Both the position numbers and the translations under genes were made by a program. The notes under the pieces are model-generated. The model did not search any database. It saw only the letters and a list, made by a program, of their open reading frames with translations, and was not told the origin of the DNA. Source: Salinivibrio socompensis S35 (lineage in GTDB: Bacteria > Pseudomonadota > Gammaproteobacteria > Enterobacterales > Vibrionaceae). From it: a DNA stretch of 36,814 bases. The stretch is from NCBI RefSeq assembly GCF_000513715.1, contig NZ_AQOD01000030.1:6684-43497 (forward strand), in the 5' to 3' direction. Below, in pieces: positions 12,376 through 20,690 of this stretch. Each line of letters opens with the position of its first letter. The stretch's first letter is position 1.

Positions 12376-12948
12376 ATGGGACAATCAACACCGATTCTGT
12401 TCAACGATCGCCATATTTTACCGGGTGGGCGTATCCCTCTCCGGATCCCGACTGGGGAAGCATTGCATACACTGGTTTTTGCCTTAAAGCATGGCCTGCC
12501 TTTAGGTGTATGTATGGCTGAGAGCCACGCTCAGCGTCAGCATGCCAATATTGGGACCTTTATCGAAATTGAAGATTATACCCGCAGCCAAGAGGATGGG
12601 TGTTTGGTCGTCACTGCTCGCGGCATCGCGCGTTTTGCGGTTCAAGCGTTCAACCACCAGCATGCTGAGATGTTATTCGCGACCGTGAGCCCGCTCCCTC
12701 GTTGGCCTGACTGCCACGTCGATAAGCAAAGCGAGCCACTGGTTGAGCGCTTGCAGTCGATGTTTGAGCGCTACCCAGAGCTACAAAAAATGCATCGAGA
12801 AGCAGAATTCTCCAATTTAACTTGGTTATGCCAACGTTGGTTAGAGCTGTTACCACTGCCAACCGATGAAAAACAAGCATTAATGGCCAATAACTCTTGT
12901 GTCGCTACACGCGATTACTTGCTGAGTATGATGCAGGATCCTCACTAG
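12376..12948 (+). CDS. LON substrate-binding-domain protein
   Basis: This 190-residue protein consists of a Lon N-terminal-type domain (PF02190-like) without ATPase or protease parts. It opens with ILFNDRHILPGGRIPLRI, the usual first strand of such domains, followed by GIARFAV and a helical C-terminal third (RYPELQKMHREAEF, LPLPTDEKQALM). The start is ATG 12376, with AGGGGG six bases upstream. Free-standing LON-domain proteins are thought to bind proteins, but the role in this group is not known to me. It is led by a near-consensus sigma-54 promoter with LuxO-like sites, ended by a terminator at 13012, and sits beside the luxU/luxO block, hinting at cell-density or nitrogen control. Confidence 0.85.
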   Translation: MGQSTPILFNDRHILPGGRIPLRIPTGEALHTLVFALKHGLPLGVCMAESHAQRQHANIGTFIEIEDYTRSQEDGCLVVTARGIARFAVQAFNHQHAEMLFATVSPLPRWPDCHVDKQSEPLVERLQSMFERYPELQKMHREAEFSNLTWLCQRWLELLPLPTDEKQALMANNSCVATRDYLLSMMQDPH

Positions 12949-13011
12949 CGGTCACTTCTCTTTTTGTGTTGCCTTGCTCATTGCGCCCATTTTTCTGTCT
13001 TTTTAGGGTGA

Positions 13012-13041
13012 GGGATAATGCACTGCGTTATCCCATTTTTT
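13012..13041 (+). terminator. terminator of the LON-domain gene
   Basis: GGGATAA pairs with TTATCCC across a nine-base loop, and A then six T follow. Confidence 0.75.
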
Positions 13042-13158
13042 CACTTTTTATCATGCTTTTCTTCCCGCGCTCACATTTTCGCACCAAGCATTTCTTCTTC
13101 ATTCGGACGATTAAGGTAACATTAGCGAAATTTTTCTGTCTGTTTAGGTCTTTCGGCA

Positions 13159-14164
13159 ATGCGCCATCAAACCCAGTCTGATCCCGCTATTTCTCATCAA
13201 TCTGCTTCCCGTCAAGCCGCTTCAGATCAAGCTGGCGCGGATCAAACATCTTCTAACTCAGACTCCGCTGCAGCTTCAACGCACATCGTCGCCATTGGCG
13301 GTGGGCATGGCCTAGGGCGAGTCTTATCAGCGTTAAGTGAGCATGGAAACCGCGTAACAGGCATTGTCACCACCACAGATAATGGCGGGTCGACCGGTCG
13401 TATTCGCGCTTGCCAGGGCGGCATTGCATGGGTGATATTCGTAACTGTTTGAATCAATTAATTACCGAACCGTCAGTCGGCTCCATGCTGTTCGAATACC
13501 GATTTAAAGGCAAAGGTGAGCTTAACGGCATAACTTAGGCAATTTGATCCTCACCGCATTAGATAATCTGTCGGTTAGGCCGCTCGAAGCGATACAGCTG
13601 ATTCGAGATCTATTAGATGTGCGCCCGCACCTACTCCCCATGTCTGAACATCCGGCGGAATTAGCCGCATTGACCGCCGACGGTAAGACTGTCTCGGGGG
13701 AAACACACATTGATGAGCTCATTGCGCCGCCTACACGTTTGTTTCTCTCGCCAACCGTACCGGCCACACGTGAAGCGATGGATGCGATTACTCGTGCCGA
13801 CATGATACTGCTCGGTCCGGGCAGCTTTTTAACCAGTGTGATGCCGCCTTTACTGGTTCCCGAACTGGGACGGGCGCTTAAACACACCCAGGCGAGCATT
13901 GTTTTTGTCCGCAATTTAGGTAAAGAAATCGGCCCTGCTGGTGAGATGTCTTTGGATACCATGTTGGCATGGTGCGAACGGGCAATGGGAGGCAAAAAGG
14001 TTGACGTTGTGCTGGGAGAGAAACGCGTGATCCAGCTTGATCCGTGCTACCAACAAAAAGAGGCCGAGCTGGCCTCTTCAAATCATCATTGGCGTCACGA
14101 TAGGGACAAACTACGTCAAGCTATTGATGAAATCCTGCTCGACTGCCATCTCCCGGTATGTTGA
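13159..14164 (+). CDS. ybhK: YvcK/YbhK-family protein (CofD-like; two frameshifts)
   Basis: This is a member of the gluconeogenesis factor/CofD-like family (UPF0052). Its relatives bind UDP-sugars and influence cell-envelope or carbon metabolism; the exact role in Vibrionaceae is unsettled. The Rossmann start [18 protein letters not shown] and [13 protein letters not shown] are clear, then [19 protein letters not shown]-like [13 protein letters not shown] and LLGPGSF. The frame shifts near 13430 (GGGG to GGG) and near 13528 (GGCCAT to GGCAT). Restoring both gives GIAWGDIRNC and [12 protein letters not shown], exactly as in the family. A low-complexity N-terminal extension of about 42 residues rich in Ser, Gln, Ala and Asp precedes the fold, so a later start is possible. 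The 3' end overlaps convergent luxU by 54 bases. Confidence 0.85.
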
Positions 14165-14470
14165 GGCGGTGCCTTGCAGCATTTCCGTGAGTTCACCCAG
14201 ATGATGCGACATCCACTCGCGCTGGCCTTGTCTGACACGCGATTCGCACTCGCGCGCCATTTCGGCTAAATCATCGGCACCAAAACTGGCCGCACTGCTT
14301 TTAATCGCATGGCTGATTTCACGGATTTGCTCAATTGATGGCGAGCCAGCCAGTTGAGAGTGATACTGAGATAACTCATCACTGAATACAGTGAGCAAAA
14401 CGGTCACCGTATCCTCTCCCACTTCTAACGCCAATCGACGTAATGTTTCAGTATTTACTGTGGTGGCCAT
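14111..14470 (-). CDS. luxU: phosphorelay protein LuxU
   Basis: LuxU is a single-domain HPt protein that carries phosphate from the LuxN/LuxQ/CqsS-type sensor kinases to LuxO. The 119-residue helical protein has the phospho-acceptor H54 in EISHAIKSSAASFGAD, which is nearly identical to the Vibrio motif. The start MATTVNTETL (ATG 14470, AGGAA upstream) lies 13 bases after the luxO stop, so the two form an operon. Its 3' end overlaps the convergent ybhK by 54 bases. Confidence 0.93.
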   Translation of the reverse strand: MATTVNTETLRRLALEVGEDTVTVLLTVFSDELSQYHSQLAGSPSIEQIREISHAIKSSAASFGADDLAEMARECESRVRQGQREWMSHHLGELTEMLQGTASTYREMAVEQDFINSLT

Positions 14471-14483
14471 ACTTCCGTTCCTA

Positions 14484-15947
14484 TCATTCATTCGCCGCAG
14501 CTTTTTGCCAAGCTTGTAGTTTTCGGTACAAGGTTGAAGGGCTGACTTCAAGTAACCCCGCCGCTTGCGGGATATTGCCGTTACACGCATCAATTGCCGC
14601 TTCAATGGCGCGCTTTTCGGTTTTCCATAAAGGTTCGATATCCGCTTTACTCAATGATGATAGCGTTGAATCTGACGATTCTCGCGTCACCGAGTTACTC
14701 GACGAAAAGGTACTCGTCGCCACTTCTGACCCAGCGTTATGCTGCTCTGATGCAATTTTGGCACCAGAAACGCGATTGACAGGAGGAGGAAGCATTTCTT
14801 TGCTGACTTCTTCGCCATTATGCAGTACAACGATGTTACGCAACACGTTTTGCAGTTGTCGCACGTTACCCGGCCAGTCGTAATCTAGCAGCAGATCGGC
14901 AACGTCATCACTAAAGCGACAGAAGTCTTTTCCTTCTTCGGCAGAAAACACAGCGAGCAGGGCATTGGCAATCGTGAGCACATCTTCACCGCGCGCTCTT
15001 AAAGGCGGCAGCTCCAGTGGGATCACATGCAGGCGATAATAAAGGTCTTCGCGAAACTTCCCTTGCTGAACCTGAAGCCAAGGATCCCGGTTGGTGGCAC
15101 AAACAAATCGAACGTCTACGGTTTTAACTTGCGAAGAGCCGACTTTTTGAAAACTCCCCGTTTGAATGAAACGTAGCAATTTGGATTGCAAATCCATATC
15201 CATTTCGCAAATTTCATCCAAAAAGAGGGTCCCGCCATCGGCCATTTCTGCCGCCCCTTGGCGCTCAGCCGCTGCCCCGGTAAAGGCCCCTTTGACATGA
15301 CCAAATAGTTCACTTTCAATCAGATCTTTAGGGATGGCGGCACAGTTTAGTGCAATAATAGGCTTGGTACTGCGGGTACTCGCGGCATGAATGGCCTCGG
15401 CACAGACCTCTTTCCCGGTGCCGCTTTCACCAGTGATAAAAACTGTGGCTTTGCTTGGCGCTGCCGACTCAATCACTCGATAAACCGCCTGCATGGGTAA
15501 GCTACTGCCGATAAAACCGTGATATTCGCTGTCTTGCTTGCTCGCTTTAGATTGATGGCTGGGCTTAGGCTTGAGCGATTTATTGACCGTGACACGCAAT
15601 TGATCAGCTTCACAAGGCTTGATTAAGAAGTCATTGGCACCATGGCGCATCGCGTCAACCGCCGCATCAATGGAACCATGCGCGGTCATAATAATGACAG
15701 GTAGGTCTGGCGCGACCGCACGGATTTTCGCAAGCACATCGATACCCGACATATCGGGAAGACGCAGATCCAGGATAATCAAAGAGAGCTGATCGCCTTC
15801 TTGCTCAAAGAAAGTCAGCGCATCCTGCCCCATGCCCACAATGGTGACATCGACATCCAAGGGGTTTAAATACGATCTATATAGCGCCGCGACCGACGCC
15901 GTATCTTCCACCATCAATATTCGTTTATTGGGTGACAGTGCTGGCAT
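14484..15947 (-). CDS. luxO: quorum-sensing sigma-54 response regulator LuxO
   Basis: Phosphorylated LuxO with sigma-54 activates the Qrr small RNAs at low cell density. The 487 residues comprise a receiver domain (8-125, phospho-acceptor D60 in IILDLRLPD) and an AAA+ domain with Walker A GESGTGKE (173-180), the sigma-54 contact loop GAFTGA (220-225) and Walker B LFLDE (241-245). A Fis-type helix-turn-helix ([20 protein letters not shown]) ends the protein. A Ser/Thr-rich linker of about 40 residues ([20 protein letters not shown] region) precedes the DNA-binding domain and looks longer than in the Vibrio proteins I remember. AGGAGG stands just before ATG 15947. qrr1 is transcribed divergently, and the shared intergenic LuxO site may also mediate autorepression. 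Confidence 0.96.
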   Translation of the reverse strand: MPALSPNKRILMVEDTASVAALYRSYLNPLDVDVTIVGMGQDALTFFEQEGDQLSLIILDLRLPDMSGIDVLAKIRAVAPDLPVIIMTAHGSIDAAVDAMRHGANDFLIKPCEADQLRVTVNKSLKPKPSHQSKASKQDSEYHGFIGSSLPMQAVYRVIESAAPSKATVFITGESGTGKEVCAEAIHAASTRSTKPIIALNCAAIPKDLIESELFGHVKGAFTGAAAERQGAAEMADGGTLFLDEICEMDMDLQSKLLRFIQTGSFQKVGSSQVKTVDVRFVCATNRDPWLQVQQGKFREDLYYRLHVIPLELPPLRARGEDVLTIANALLAVFSAEEGKDFCRFSDDVADLLLDYDWPGNVRQLQNVLRNIVVLHNGEEVSKEMLPPPVNRVSGAKIASEQHNAGSEVATSTFSSSNSVTRESSDSTLSSLSKADIEPLWKTEKRAIEAAIDACNGNIPQAAGLLEVSPSTLYRKLQAWQKAAANE

Positions 15948-16024
15948 TTATCCTCCAAGAGTCACATCGCTGCCTGTGGTCTTCATAGACCCTAATAATA
16001 TTCATTGACTTAGTTGCACGAGCG

Positions 16025-16050
16025 TATGCGAAATGCGTTGCATTATGCAA
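16025..16050 (+). promoter_or_regulatory. LuxO-binding site(s) upstream of qrr1
   Basis: TTGCATTATGCAA (16038-16050) is a perfect copy of the LuxO motif TTGCA-N3-TGCAA. A degenerate neighbour, ATGCGAAATGCGT (16026-16038), abuts it, in keeping with the paired sites of Vibrio qrr promoters. Its centre is about 105 bases upstream of the predicted qrr1 start. Confidence 0.8.
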
Positions 16051-16121
16051 TTTTCCCGCATTGTATCCTTGCTCGTCCGTTAAAACCACACGTTTTGTCG
16101 ATGTAATCGTCTTTTTAATTT

Positions 16122-16139
16122 TTGGCACGCCAAATGCAT
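16122..16139 (+). promoter_or_regulatory. sigma-54 promoter of qrr1
   Basis: TTGGCACGCCAAATGCAT has GG at 16124-16125 and GC at 16136-16137, the -24/-12 spacing. It is closely related to the Vibrio qrr promoters. The predicted start is at about 16149. Confidence 0.88.
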
Positions 16140-16148
16140 TCTAGTTAG

Positions 16149-16243
16149 TGACCCTGAGGGGTCACCTAGCCAACTGACGTTGTTTGTGAGTTATTACTCA
16201 CTGAAACACTGTAGCCAACCTGACTTTTAGGTTTGCTTTTTTT
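16149..16243 (+). ncRNA. qrr1: Qrr1 quorum-regulatory small RNA
   Basis: Qrr RNAs act with Hfq on the master quorum regulator (LuxR/HapR), aphA, luxO and other mRNAs. The 5' stem GTGACCC/GGGTCAC (16148-16165) is followed by the family core CTAGCCAACTGACGTTGTT (16166-16184), the most conserved Qrr segment. A Rho-independent terminator, AACCT/AGGTT (16217-16233) with T-run 16237-16243, closes an RNA of about 95 bases, the usual size. After the core the sequence reads TGTGAG where I remember AGTGAA in Vibrio. The position between luxO and uvrB, divergent from luxO, is that of Vibrio qrr1. The terminator is three bases from the convergent uvrB stop. Confidence 0.93.
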
Positions 16244-16245
16244 AT

Positions 16246-18273
16246 CTAGCTGTTGGCAATAAACTGCTCTCGCAACGCTTGTAGCTGATCGCGCAATTGT
16301 GCTGCCGTTTCAAATTCAAGGTTTTGTGCGGCTTCAAACATTTGACTTTCAAGCTTCTTGATTTCTGCATCAATCGCTTGCGGGGGTTTAAAGGCATAAT
16401 CCGCATCTGGCTCTGCAACGGCACGTAGCGATTTCGCAGATGATCGACTCGCCTTGCTCCGTTTTCCGGTGCCAATTTCCATCACGTCCATCACTTTTTT
16501 GTTCAGTTTTTGCGGCGTGATGCCATGTTCTTCGTTGTAAGCCACTTGCTTGACGCGACGCCGGTCGGTTTCATCAATCGCACGTTTCATCGATTTGGTG
16601 ATCCGATCACCATATAAAATCGCCTTACCGCGCAGGTTACGTGCAGCACGGCCAATGGTTTGAATCAACGAGCGCTCAGAGCGTAAGAAGCCTTCTTTAT
16701 CTGCATCTAAAATCGCCACTAGGGAAACTTCTGGCATATCAAGCCCCTCTCGCAGCAAGTTAATCCCCACCAAAACATCAAATTCGCCAAGTCGAAGATC
16801 GCGAATAATCTCCATGCGTTCAACCGTATCAATATCAGAATGCAGATACCGCACACGCACACCATGTTCTTGCATGTATTCGGTTAAGTCTTCCGCCATG
16901 CGTTTGGTCAATGTGGTCACAAGTACCCGCTCATCCAGTTCTCGGCGGGCGCGGACTTCTGAGAGTAAATCATCAACCTGCGTCGCAACCGGGCGCACTT
17001 CAATTTCAGGGTCAATAAGCCCCGTCGGTCGCACCACTTGATCGATGATGTCTGACCCTGATTTCTCTTGCTCATAATTGCCCGGCGTCGCCGAGACATA
17101 AACCGTTTGTGGGGCGAGTGCTTCAAACTCATCAAACTTCAGTGGCCGGTTATCCAACGCCGACGGTAAGCGAAACCCGTAATCGACCAGCGTTTCTTTA
17201 CGTGATCGATCACCTTTGTACATGGCACCAATCTGAGACACCGTCACGTGAGATTCATCGATAATCAACAAGCCATCGGCGGGCAAATAGTCAAATAATG
17301 TTGGCGGCGGCTCACCTTGAGCACGACCACTCAAGTAGCGTGAGTAGTTCTCGATCCCCGAACAATAACCCAGCTCATTCATCATCTCGATATCAAACTG
17401 CGTGCGCTGTGTTATCCGTTGCTCTTCCAACAGCTTGTTATTTTCAAGCAGCGTTTTTTTGCGATCGGCAAGTTCCACTTTTATCTGTTCAACCGCTTCC
17501 AAGATACGCTCTCGCGGGGTGACATAGTGCGTTTTGGGGTAAATCGTACAACGCGGCATATCTTTAACGCTGACTTGACCAGTCAGTGGGTCAAAAACGC
17601 TAATGGTTTCAACTTCGTCATCGAAAAGCTCAACCCTGATAGCATCTTTATCTGACTCGGCGGGGAAAATATCAATTACTTCCCCGCGAACTCGGAATGT
17701 ACCGCGTTCAAATGCCATATCATTGCGGGTATATTGTAGTTCCGCGAGACGCTGTAAAATCGTCCGTTGATCCAGCAAATCACCGCGTCGGATGTGTAAC
17801 ATCATTTTCAAATACGCATCGGGATCACCCAAGCCGTAAATCGCCGATACCGAGGCCACAATGACGACATCACGCCGCTCCATTAAGGCCTTGGTCGCCG
17901 ACAGCCGCATTTGTTCGACCTGATCATTGATTGACGCGTCTTTTTCGATAAAGGTGTCTGTTGAGGGAACATAAGCTTCTGGCTGGTAGTAATCGTAATA
18001 CGAAACGAAATACTCCACCGCGTTGTCAGGAAAAAACTCACGCATTTCACCATAAAGCTGAGCCGCCAGGGTTTTATTCGGCGCCAATATCATGGTCGGT
18101 CGGTTCAGTTCCGCAATCACATTGGCCATTGTGAATGTTTTACCTGAGCCCGTTACCCCCAATAAGGTTTGGTGAGCGAGCCCCGCATCGAGACCCTCAC
18201 ATAATTGACTTATAGCTTCAGGCTGATCGCCCGATGGTTGAAAAGCAGAATGCAGCGAAAACGTTTTACTCAT
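16246..18273 (-). CDS. uvrB: excinuclease ABC subunit UvrB
   Basis: UvrB is the damage-verifying helicase-like subunit of nucleotide excision repair; it binds UvrA and then UvrC. The 675 residues match E. coli UvrB throughout. Walker A GVTGSGKT is at 39-46, the beta-hairpin region ([13 protein letters not shown]) follows, the DESH box is in [13 protein letters not shown], and helicase motif VI is in QTIGRAARN. The C-terminal UVR domain ([21 protein letters not shown]) binds UvrC. No intact SOS box (CTGT-N8-ACAG) is seen in the 660 bases upstream. Its 3' end is convergent with qrr1, whose terminator abuts the stop. Confidence 0.97.
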   Translation of the reverse strand: MSKTFSLHSAFQPSGDQPEAISQLCEGLDAGLAHQTLLGVTGSGKTFTMANVIAELNRPTMILAPNKTLAAQLYGEMREFFPDNAVEYFVSYYDYYQPEAYVPSTDTFIEKDASINDQVEQMRLSATKALMERRDVVIVASVSAIYGLGDPDAYLKMMLHIRRGDLLDQRTILQRLAELQYTRNDMAFERGTFRVRGEVIDIFPAESDKDAIRVELFDDEVETISVFDPLTGQVSVKDMPRCTIYPKTHYVTPRERILEAVEQIKVELADRKKTLLENNKLLEEQRITQRTQFDIEMMNELGYCSGIENYSRYLSGRAQGEPPPTLFDYLPADGLLIIDESHVTVSQIGAMYKGDRSRKETLVDYGFRLPSALDNRPLKFDEFEALAPQTVYVSATPGNYEQEKSGSDIIDQVVRPTGLIDPEIEVRPVATQVDDLLSEVRARRELDERVLVTTLTKRMAEDLTEYMQEHGVRVRYLHSDIDTVERMEIIRDLRLGEFDVLVGINLLREGLDMPEVSLVAILDADKEGFLRSERSLIQTIGRAARNLRGKAILYGDRITKSMKRAIDETDRRRVKQVAYNEEHGITPQKLNKKVMDVMEIGTGKRSKASRSSAKSLRAVAEPDADYAFKPPQAIDAEIKKLESQMFEAAQNLEFETAAQLRDQLQALREQFIANS

Positions 18274-18711
18274 GAAGCGGTCCTATTGGGTCGTCTGACC
18301 AAGTGATCTTATTGTCCTGACTCAACTAGCGGAGTCAACGACTCTGACTGCTTACTGGTTGCCTGAGTACTTACTAGTTGATAGTAAAATACGATCTTTT
18401 TCGCATGGGGTTCTTGATCTGAAAATCGGTCCTAGGTAGTCTATTGGTCCGCTTTTGGAACCCTTATTCCCCTTCTCCCCAAAAATTCGCAACATTCAAT
18501 GATCACCACTGTATTTATCCCCGATACTCAGCGGCTGATGGAAAAATAATCTGTGCATAATATTGAACTTTCATCACAATGGCACTCGCGCACAACCACG
18601 TTAAAAAAAACCATAAAAATCAGCCTACTAAAAAATATGCAACCGTTTTCCCATCAGTAGTTGTTCGCATAAAATCAGTCATATAGCGCGTTTATCAAGA
18701 TTCACGCACAC

Positions 18712-18738
18712 GGTTATCCACAGAATCTGTGGGTAACC
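18712..18738. promoter_or_regulatory. palindromic pair of DnaA-box-like sites
   Basis: GGTTATCCACA and TGTGGGTAACC face each other across five bases. The first contains the consensus DnaA box TTATCCACA; the second, read on the other strand, contains TTACCCACA. It could bind DnaA or form a hairpin. Confidence 0.5.
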
Positions 18739-18888
18739 ACTGAAACCCCTTGCCTCACTGGATGAATAAAAGTCAAGTCCAAGTACGTGCCATTGTTCAA
18801 TCGAGCACCACCCTGATGTTTTTATCAGCGATAGCGGCTAGCTTTTCAGCAGTCAGTTGAAAAGATAGATTTTCTTGGCGTTGATGAG

Positions 18889-18917
18889 TTGACACCTTTT
18901 GAGGTGATCGTTACTAT
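18889..18917 (+). promoter_or_regulatory. sigma-70 promoter of the tRNA-Asn genes
   Basis: A perfect -35, TTGACA (18889-18894), is 17 bases from TACTAT (18912-18917). A GC-rich discriminator follows, typical of stringently controlled stable-RNA promoters. It lies 21 bases before the first tRNA. Confidence 0.85.
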
Positions 18918-18938
18918 TCGCCTCGTTCTCAAGGCGAT

Positions 18939-19014
18939 TCCCCTATAGTTCAGTTGGTAGAACGGCGGACTGTTAATCCGTATGTCACTGGTTCGAGTCC
19001 AGTTGGGGGAGCCA
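18939..19014 (+). tRNA. tRNA-Asn (GTT), first copy
   Basis: This is a 76-base cloverleaf with encoded CCA and anticodon GTT at 18972-18974. The acceptor stem is TCCCCTA/TGGGGGA, and the D-arm (AGTTCAGTTGGTAGAAC) and T-arm (CTGGTTCGAGTCCAG) are normal. The body is almost identical to E. coli tRNA-Asn. Confidence 0.97.
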
Positions 19015-19051
19015 ATCCTTGAAAACACAAAGATCACAATAGCAAATCTAT

Positions 19052-19127
19052 TCCCCCTTAGTTCAGTTGGTAGAACGGCGGACTGTTAATCCGTATGTCG
19101 CAGGTTCGAATCCCGCAGGGGGAGCCA
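19052..19127 (+). tRNA. tRNA-Asn (GTT), second copy
   Basis: This is a 76-base tRNA with encoded CCA and anticodon GTT at 19085-19087. It is identical to the first copy through the D and anticodon arms, but has a different T-arm (GCAGGTTCGAATCCCGC) and a fully G-C paired acceptor start, TCCCCCT/AGGGGGA. It is probably co-transcribed with the first copy from 18889. Confidence 0.97.
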
Positions 19128-19533
19128 TCTTCTTAATTCAACGTTATTCTTTCCAAGTCATTGTTTGATCTGCTACGCAGATTATGTCGCAGGACTGGGC
19201 GTCCCCGTTTAATCCCGCAGGGGGGAGCCATCTTCTTAATTCAACGTTATTCTTTTTCTTTCCCTTATCTCAATCTTTATTCTGTCGAAGCTGACTGAGT
19301 TGTCGGCCTTGCTCCCGAATGCTCGCTGAATCGGCCTCGCATTTTTATATTGATCGTCCCCTCTCTTCTGCCACTACTCTTTATTAGGCATTAGCAAATC
19401 AAGCAGGTTGCAAATCAAGCGTCACTGATCGCTTACAGCGAGTCAGGCAAAAACCCTGCTTGAAGGCGGTTGTTATAGCCGCTTCAAAGGTCGATAATAG
19501 GCAGATCACAAAAACACTAAATGATTAAATAGC
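19128..19533. other. non-coding region between tRNA-Asn and rsxA
   Basis: It holds the partial tRNA copy (19183-19255), a direct repeat GCAAATCAAGC (about 19394 and 19412), and an rsxA leader able to fold: TCAAGCAGG (19399-19407) with CCTGCTTGA (19455-19463), and TTGAAG-CGG with CCG-CTTCAA (19460-19487). No gene is seen. Confidence 0.5.
19183..19255 (+). pseudogene. partial duplicate of the tRNA-Asn 3' half plus flank
   Basis: TATGTCGCAGG (19183-19193) and AATCCCGCAGGGGG onward from 19211 repeat the 3' half of the second tRNA-Asn. The next 25 bases after the CCA (19231-19255) are identical to 19128-19152. The T-loop is disrupted by 13 extra bases and one extra G is present, so no tRNA can form. 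It looks like a decayed tandem duplication or an old attachment site. Confidence 0.75.
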
Positions 19534-20118
19534 ATGGTTGAGTATTTGTTGCTATTAGTGGGCACGGTATTGGTCAATAACTTCGTTCTGGTGGAGTTTT
19601 TAGGCCTGTGTCCATTTATGGGCGTATCAAAAAAACTAGAGACAGCGATTGGCATGGGCCTAGCGACCACGTTTGTGCTGACCCTGGCGTCGGTGAGCTC
19701 GTATCTGGTTGAAACCTATATTCTCATTCCATTAGATCTTGGATACCTGCGCACGCTGAGTTTTATCCTGGTCATTGCCGTGGTCGTGCAATTCACCGAG
19801 ATGGTGGTGCATAAAACCAGCCCCACGCTACATCGGTTGTTGGGCGTATTTTTGCCACTGATCACCTCAAACTGTGCGGTGTTGGGTGTTGCCCTGCTCA
19901 ACGTTAAACAGCAACACAGCTTTATTGAATCCATCATCTATGGTTTTGGTGCGGCTTGTGGTTTCTCGTTGGTGTTGATTCTGTTTGCCGCGATGCGTGA
20001 GCGTATTGCGGCGGCTGACGTACCGGCTCCATTTAAAGGCGCATCAGTTGCCATGATCACCGCAGGATTAATGTCGCTCGCCTTTATGGGCTTTACTGGA
20101 TTGGTGACCTTATCATGA
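19534..20118 (+). CDS. rsxA: electron transport complex subunit RsxA/RnfA
   Basis: RsxA is an integral membrane subunit of the Rsx/Rnf complex, which couples NADH-ferredoxin electron flow to ion movement or keeps SoxR-type regulators reduced. It has 194 residues and six predicted membrane helices. The paralogue signature [15 protein letters not shown]-like block ([14 protein letters not shown]) near residue 22 and the [11 protein letters not shown] block carry the conserved cysteines of RnfA. Its stop overlaps rsxB by four bases (ATGA). It is first in the rsxABCDGE operon. Confidence 0.96.
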   Translation: MVEYLLLLVGTVLVNNFVLVEFLGLCPFMGVSKKLETAIGMGLATTFVLTLASVSSYLVETYILIPLDLGYLRTLSFILVIAVVVQFTEMVVHKTSPTLHRLLGVFLPLITSNCAVLGVALLNVKQQHSFIESIIYGFGAACGFSLVLILFAAMRERIAAADVPAPFKGASVAMITAGLMSLAFMGFTGLVTLS

Positions 20119-20690
20119 GTGGAATAGTGATTGCAGTGGTTGTTATCGCTGCCCTCGCCGCCATTTTCGGTGCAATTTTGGGCTTTGCCTCGATCCGCTT
20201 TAAAGTCGAGGCCGACCCCATTGTCGATCAAATTGATGCCATCCTGCCACAAACGCAATGTGGCCAATGTGGTTACCCTGGCTGTCGACCGTATGCCGAA
20301 GCGATTGCCAATGGCGATGAAATCAATAAATGCCCCCCTGGCGGGCAACAAACCATCGAGAACCTCGCCAACCTGATGGGCGTTGAGGCAACAGAATTGG
20401 CGCATGATGAAGAAAAAAGCATCAAAACGGTTGCCTTTATTCACGAAGAAGACTGCATTGGCTGCACCAAGTGCATTCAAGCGTGTCCTGTCGATGCGAT
20501 TGTCGGCAGCACCAAAGCCATGCATACCGTGATTGAACAAGATTGCACGGGGTGCGATCTCTGTGTCGCGCCTTGCCCGACCGATTGCATTGAGATGATC
20601 CCCGTCCAAGACACGCCAGAAACCTGGAAGTGGCAGCTCGACCAAATTCCGGTAGTGAACATAACCGACAATCAGGGGGCACGCGCCTGA
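20115..20690 (+). CDS. rsxB: electron transport complex iron-sulfur subunit RsxB/RnfB
   Basis: RsxB is the iron-sulfur electron-transfer subunit. It has 191 residues, an N-terminal membrane helix ([19 protein letters not shown]), and an Fe-S domain with CGQCGYPGC. Two 4Fe-4S ferredoxin motifs follow: [12 protein letters not shown] and [12 protein letters not shown]. The start overlaps the rsxA end (ATGA), and its TGA overlaps the rsxC ATG by one base, so the operon is translationally coupled. Confidence 0.96.
   Translation: MSGIVIAVVVIAALAAIFGAILGFASIRFKVEADPIVDQIDAILPQTQCGQCGYPGCRPYAEAIANGDEINKCPPGGQQTIENLANLMGVEATELAHDEEKSIKTVAFIHEEDCIGCTKCIQACPVDAIVGSTKAMHTVIEQDCTGCDLCVAPCPTDCIEMIPVQDTPETWKWQLDQIPVVNITDNQGARA

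Larger units (their letters stand above)
18274..18938. other. intergenic region between uvrB and the tRNA-Asn genes
   Basis: No gene is seen in 665 bases. It contains a possible uvrB promoter on the minus strand (TTGACT at 18333-18338 and CAATAA at 18309-18314, 18 apart), a palindromic pair of DnaA-box-like sequences at 18712-18738, a CTGAT/ATCAG hairpin at 18813-18828 and the tRNA promoter at 18889. Confidence 0.5.

Noticed and set aside
18813-18828. CTG-N10-CAG as a LexA box for uvrB
   Set aside because: It lacks the extended CTGT/ACAG arms and lies about 540 bases from the uvrB start; the CTGAT/ATCAG arms read better as a small hairpin.
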